From assembly GCA_020091685.1 (NCBI GenBank), contig CM034611.1, positions 12,437,909 through 12,501,908 on the forward strand: DNA of 64,000 nt, written 5' to 3'. The DNA comes from Lutjanus erythropterus (Eukaryota; Chordata; Actinopteri; Lutjaniformes; Lutjanidae). The notes under the pieces were generated by a model, which had not been told where the DNA came from, searched no databases, and saw nothing but the letters and a program-made list of their open reading frames with translations. Positions 60,291 to 64,000 of this stretch are shown here, one piece after another; positions within the stretch are counted from its first letter, which is position 1, and each line of letters starts with the position of its first letter. The position numbers and the translations under genes were made by a program.

Positions 60291-63200
60291 AGAGAAATGT
60301 GTGAGGAGCAACAATGCAGTCGGCACCTTTCAAACATGCAGCTGGATCAGCTGGACGCACCACTGCCGACCACCCCAGGAGGAGAGGAAGAGAGCGGGGA
60401 TACGAGCCGTGCGACAACTGGAATTTAAGGCTACTCCTGGATGATGTACAATCAGAAAAATTTAACGGGCAAAACGGGTCAAGAAACAGGAAATCAGAGA
60501 CTCTTGTTGCTCTTGATGGGCAGATTGTACTCCGAGCTGGCAGGACGTAACACACAAGACTCTGGCAGAACTGGGGAGAGGAGGACTCCATGCTCTTACA
60601 TCAATGATGCTTTGAGCAAAAACAGTTACAGCTGATGGACAATGTTTCCCAACCATTACATTCAACCAGATATGTATATGCATATGCATATATGTAAATA
60701 TAAACATATATTGTTTCATTTTATTTATCCTGAATTTAATTAATTATCTGTTTGTTATAATTAGTGTGTAGCATCAAGGAAATACAATTCCAATTTGGTT
60801 GTACAACCCTGTGTTGGATTTCTGTATTGACATCCACATTACTAATGATTATTTATCAAAGACAAATCCCGTTAATATTTTGTGAAAGTACCAACAGACA
60901 TCAGTGCAATATTGTTAGAATATCGACAGAGGTATTTTGTCTATATCGGCCAACCCGTCTGTACAATGACATGACATTACTGCTCAATAACACTCCCAAT
61001 GACCAAAGGATCCCTCCACATGTCTACTCTGATCACCTGTCTGTGTTTTAAATGCTAATTAGACTCAGAGCCGCCGCCTTTCATTTAGAAAGCCTTTGCA
61101 TCTTGCATGCAAAAATATGCATTTCGCATTTCAGCTTTATTTTTAATCCAAGAGTTTCAAACTTGCACCATCCAAATAGTATTAACCTGGTGATTATACA
61201 GTACACTGGCTTTATAAATTGCAAATGTTACATACACCTTTCATCTTTCACCCACTTCATGTGACCAAGACCTTGGTCTGACAAAACCAGATAAAGTGGC
61301 ATTATTCCAACTATGGGCTGATATTTTACCACATTTATCCGGATATGTGACATTGAGAGGGACAAGCAGAACCAGCAGGGCGATTAAGGCCCTATTATCA
61401 CCTGTGCCTCCAAGACATCCGTGACTTCGCCACATATCCACATGGGCAGGAAATCTGTCGAGCTGCAGACTAGCAGTGACTTTGAAATCAACCTCTTACG
61501 ATGAGTTGCAATGTAAAGCACTTTGAAAAGCAAGATGGTGCTTTACCTGAGCAGATCATCTGTCGTCACGACACATCTTTGGCGAGGGGGTTGGTCGATC
61601 ACATCCGTCAAAGTGTTAAGGCGGGTTCATATCAAGCGTAACATTCTTTCATCTCGCTTAAGGGGGAGTGTGGCATTCACGCCTCCAGCTAAGCTCTGAA
61701 ATGACACCTCCGTCCTGATCGGTTGGCCTTAACTGGGGGTTGATCAGCAGCTCTCACATTCAATCAGAGTGGAACCTCGTGTCAGTGTTGAGGACGGGTT
61801 TTTAATCCGCACCTTTTCGCAACTTCACATCTCAGTGATGCTCTTTCAGACTCAAGTTGCGAGTGCAAGGATCGGGTGAAGCTAAAGAAATTAATCTGGA
61901 TATTGAAACTGTATTTTTTTTAAGGGTTTCTGATTGGAAGGTCACATTATAGTGAGATTTCGGTATCAGTTAAGAACCTGGGGCCTCATTACACAAACTT
62001 CCTAAGTCTGAAATCCTATCTTAACTAGACTTTTTGGTATTACAGAAATGTTTTTCCTAACTGAATTTAAAAATAATGTTATCTTATCTTAGGATAGGAA
62101 TTAAGCTTTTACAGAACTGTCCTAACTGAAGAATTTGAAGTACACAAGGAGTACACCCTACTAATAAAAAAAAAACTAAAACAAAAAAAACTATTCTCAG
62201 TACCACTTTTGATACTATGAGGAAAAAGAAAAAAGTCCTAGCTGTTAGGAAAAGGATATTTCTTTCTATTTTGTCTCCCTGTTCACAGAGCTGGTACAGA
62301 ATGTCACTGAACGCTGTTGGATTTTGCTGCAAACCAAATTTCAGACGAGACAGTAAAGACTGAACTGAACCGAGGTCATGAGTGAGTAATTTCAGAACTA
62401 TAATTAAAGGATACTGTATCATTTTAAACAAGTATCGAAGAATGAATACTTTTAAAAACGTTTACTGACAGGCTACTAAACCACATGATGACGTTTTAAA
62501 TTTCCCAGATCATGTACATCGACTGCCAAGATGACGCTACATCGGTTCATATTTTTATCCTGAACTGATAATTGGGAAGAGCACTTCCCTTTCATGCTGT
62601 GCCTGATATAGGATTTCACTCAAAAGTTTTTTTTAGAGGTTTGACAGAGAAACAAACCATAAAATTATTAGAATTAATGGTTTACTGGGATCTGAGAGTG
62701 ACAACATACATGTTTGGGAATCACTTAAACGTTTGTTGATTTTAAAGCATCGATAACACAGTTTGTACTATCGATCGACTAATAGATCACACTGTTTTTT
62801 CAGGCCCGGTTCAACAAGTCTTCCAATTGTAACTTGAGGAGGATCTTGTCTTTAAAATGCCATCACATACCATGTATAATCTCAGATATAGCACCAATCA
62901 GGAGGTGAAGACTGTCTCAAGTGTGACTGTGAAATCCCTCGAGGCTCAGCGATGGAAAATGTGTCTGAATTCCCAACTTGACACCCGGCTCCTGCAACCT
63001 CTGCTACTGTGGGATCCAGTGTCTCCGGGTGAAGGGGATGTCACAGGTTAAGAGCCGGCTTCCTTGACAGAATAAACACGAGAACGTCTCATTAGGAGAT
63101 GCTTCCATTTAAGATATATAGGATGACTAAAACACACGATCAACTGTCCCCTGGTAGCATTAATTACGGAGAGTGGAAGTGTTGTAGGTGGATAATTGTG

Positions 63201-63911
63201 TGCTTAGTGGATAAATGAAGTTGTAAAAAGCCATCTGGTACGTTTCATTGTAAAATTAAGGAGCACGGAGGTTTCTTTATGCTACTATTTACCTGAAAAG
63301 GAGTGAAATGCTGTCGGGTTGTTTGTACTGTAGCAATAACGACATCTCACACGTGTATTTAGCACTTAGTCTTGTTTCATTATGTGCGTTTACATTACGT
63401 ACAGCACTATATAAATGGTCCTGCGAGGGGGTAAAAAAAAAAAAAAAAGAAGAAACTCCAGACTCCCTGCCTTCTTTCCAGGAACCAACCAACTGGGATG
63501 GTTTTAATGCCACAACATGATTTGTATTTTTACATTTGCTTTACATATGATTATGTTATTACATATTTTCAGTTTGCAATCACAATCAGGTTGCATTACA
63601 GGGTTAGATGTAATCCCAAAGTAATACAAATTCAGCTCACAGCTAATGATATTCATGAGGTGCAGCGTGCCCCAGTGCTCTGCCTGTAGCTCGTACCTAT
63701 TGTTAAGCCTTCCTATCTTCCCCTGAGGTATAGGCTAGTGGCAACATTTAAGGAAATGACATAATCTAAACTTATGCGTAGTGTAGAAAAGCCGTCACTG
63801 AAACGGAAAGTGTTCTGCGGCAGTTTGTTAATGTTTGCATTATGTCAAATGTCTTCCTCTTTTTTAAAAAAAAAATGGCTGAGGACTGCAAATACAATAC
63901 AGTAAGTCATT
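60291..63911. other. gene-free interval
   Basis: No exon was found. A family C relic is likely at about 60815-60970 (ATTACTAATGATTATTTATC). Bases 61440-61800 are repeat-free and GC-balanced and may be regulatory. Bases 61978-62130 (GGGGCCTCATTACACAAACT, TATCTTAGGATAGGAATTAA) look like a decayed dispersed repeat. The rest, to 63911, shows no features. Confidence 0.4.
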
Positions 63912-64000
63912 TTAATCAGGTTCAACTTAAAAACATAAGTTCCCCTGCTGCCTCAAAAATGTGAGTTGACTGAACTTTGCTAAATGTTGTCTTGTTGATT
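63912..64000 (+). mobile_element. family F-related repeat, cut by window end
   Basis: AATCAGGTTCAACTTAAAAA, then CATAAGTTCCCCTGCTGCCT and GTGAGTTGACTGAACT, match 21386 onward inside zic4 intron 1. The copy runs off the end of the window. Confidence 0.6.

Noticed and set aside
62084..62431. 115-residue minus-strand open frame with Phe/Val-rich hydrophobic stretch
   Set aside because: The hydrophobic stretch is the translation of A-rich simple sequence and decayed repeat DNA, not a membrane protein.

Overview
The window is vertebrate nuclear DNA, almost certainly from a teleost and probably a percomorph. It is AT-rich and dense in short non-autonomous DNA transposons and microsatellites. It holds two intron-containing genes encoding five-finger ZIC transcription factors. 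They are head to head: zic4 on the minus strand (coding exons 24847-23680 and 21035-20596) and zic1 on the plus strand (coding exons 29521-30481, 30882-31045 and 31441-31638). Identification rests on the diagnostic zic1 start ([10 protein letters not shown]) and end (SNFNEWYV), and on the long His-rich zic4 N-terminus with a LSEWYVC tail.

Layout. Bases 1-19.7 kb are gene-free DNA beyond the 3' end of zic4. They carry several MITE families (some nested), two local tandem duplications and a few repeat-free blocks that look like regulatory DNA. 19.7-24.85 kb is zic4, whose 3' UTR contains a decayed tandem copy of its own last coding segment. 24.85-29.52 kb is the 4.67-kb interval between the two start codons and must hold both promoters. 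It contains a palindromic CRE, an NRF1-type site, a GATA microsatellite and a hAT-like MITE split by a TTAA-type MITE. 29.5-32.5 kb is zic1. 32.5-64 kb is another gene desert with further MITEs, a roughly 1-kb array of about 350-bp units, a 0.7-kb low-complexity ATAACATG array, a long fold-back element and an 811-bp hAT-like element.

Biology. ZIC1 and ZIC4 are nuclear zinc-finger regulators co-expressed in dorsal neural tube and dorsal somite. In mammals the pair is linked to cerebellar development (Dandy-Walker malformation deletions). In medaka a large transposon insertion at this locus causes the Double anal fin phenotype by removing somite expression. The deserts on both sides fit the known long-range regulation of the pair.

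I found no third protein-coding gene, no tRNA or rRNA, no CRISPR array and no unrecognised protein system. The more unusual items are the duplicated zic4 3' end, the nested MITEs with readable target-site duplications, and the insertion close to the zic1 promoter. Calls on conserved regulatory DNA are inference, because no alignment could be run. Repeat families are labelled A to G for this window only: A, hAT-like with GGGCTGCAAC ends; B, CCGATAT-rich hAT-like; C, GGGCTGGGC ends; D, TTAA-AGGGACAGTT; E, TTAA-AGG; F, CACTGTAAAA ends; G, GGACCAACTTAA ends.
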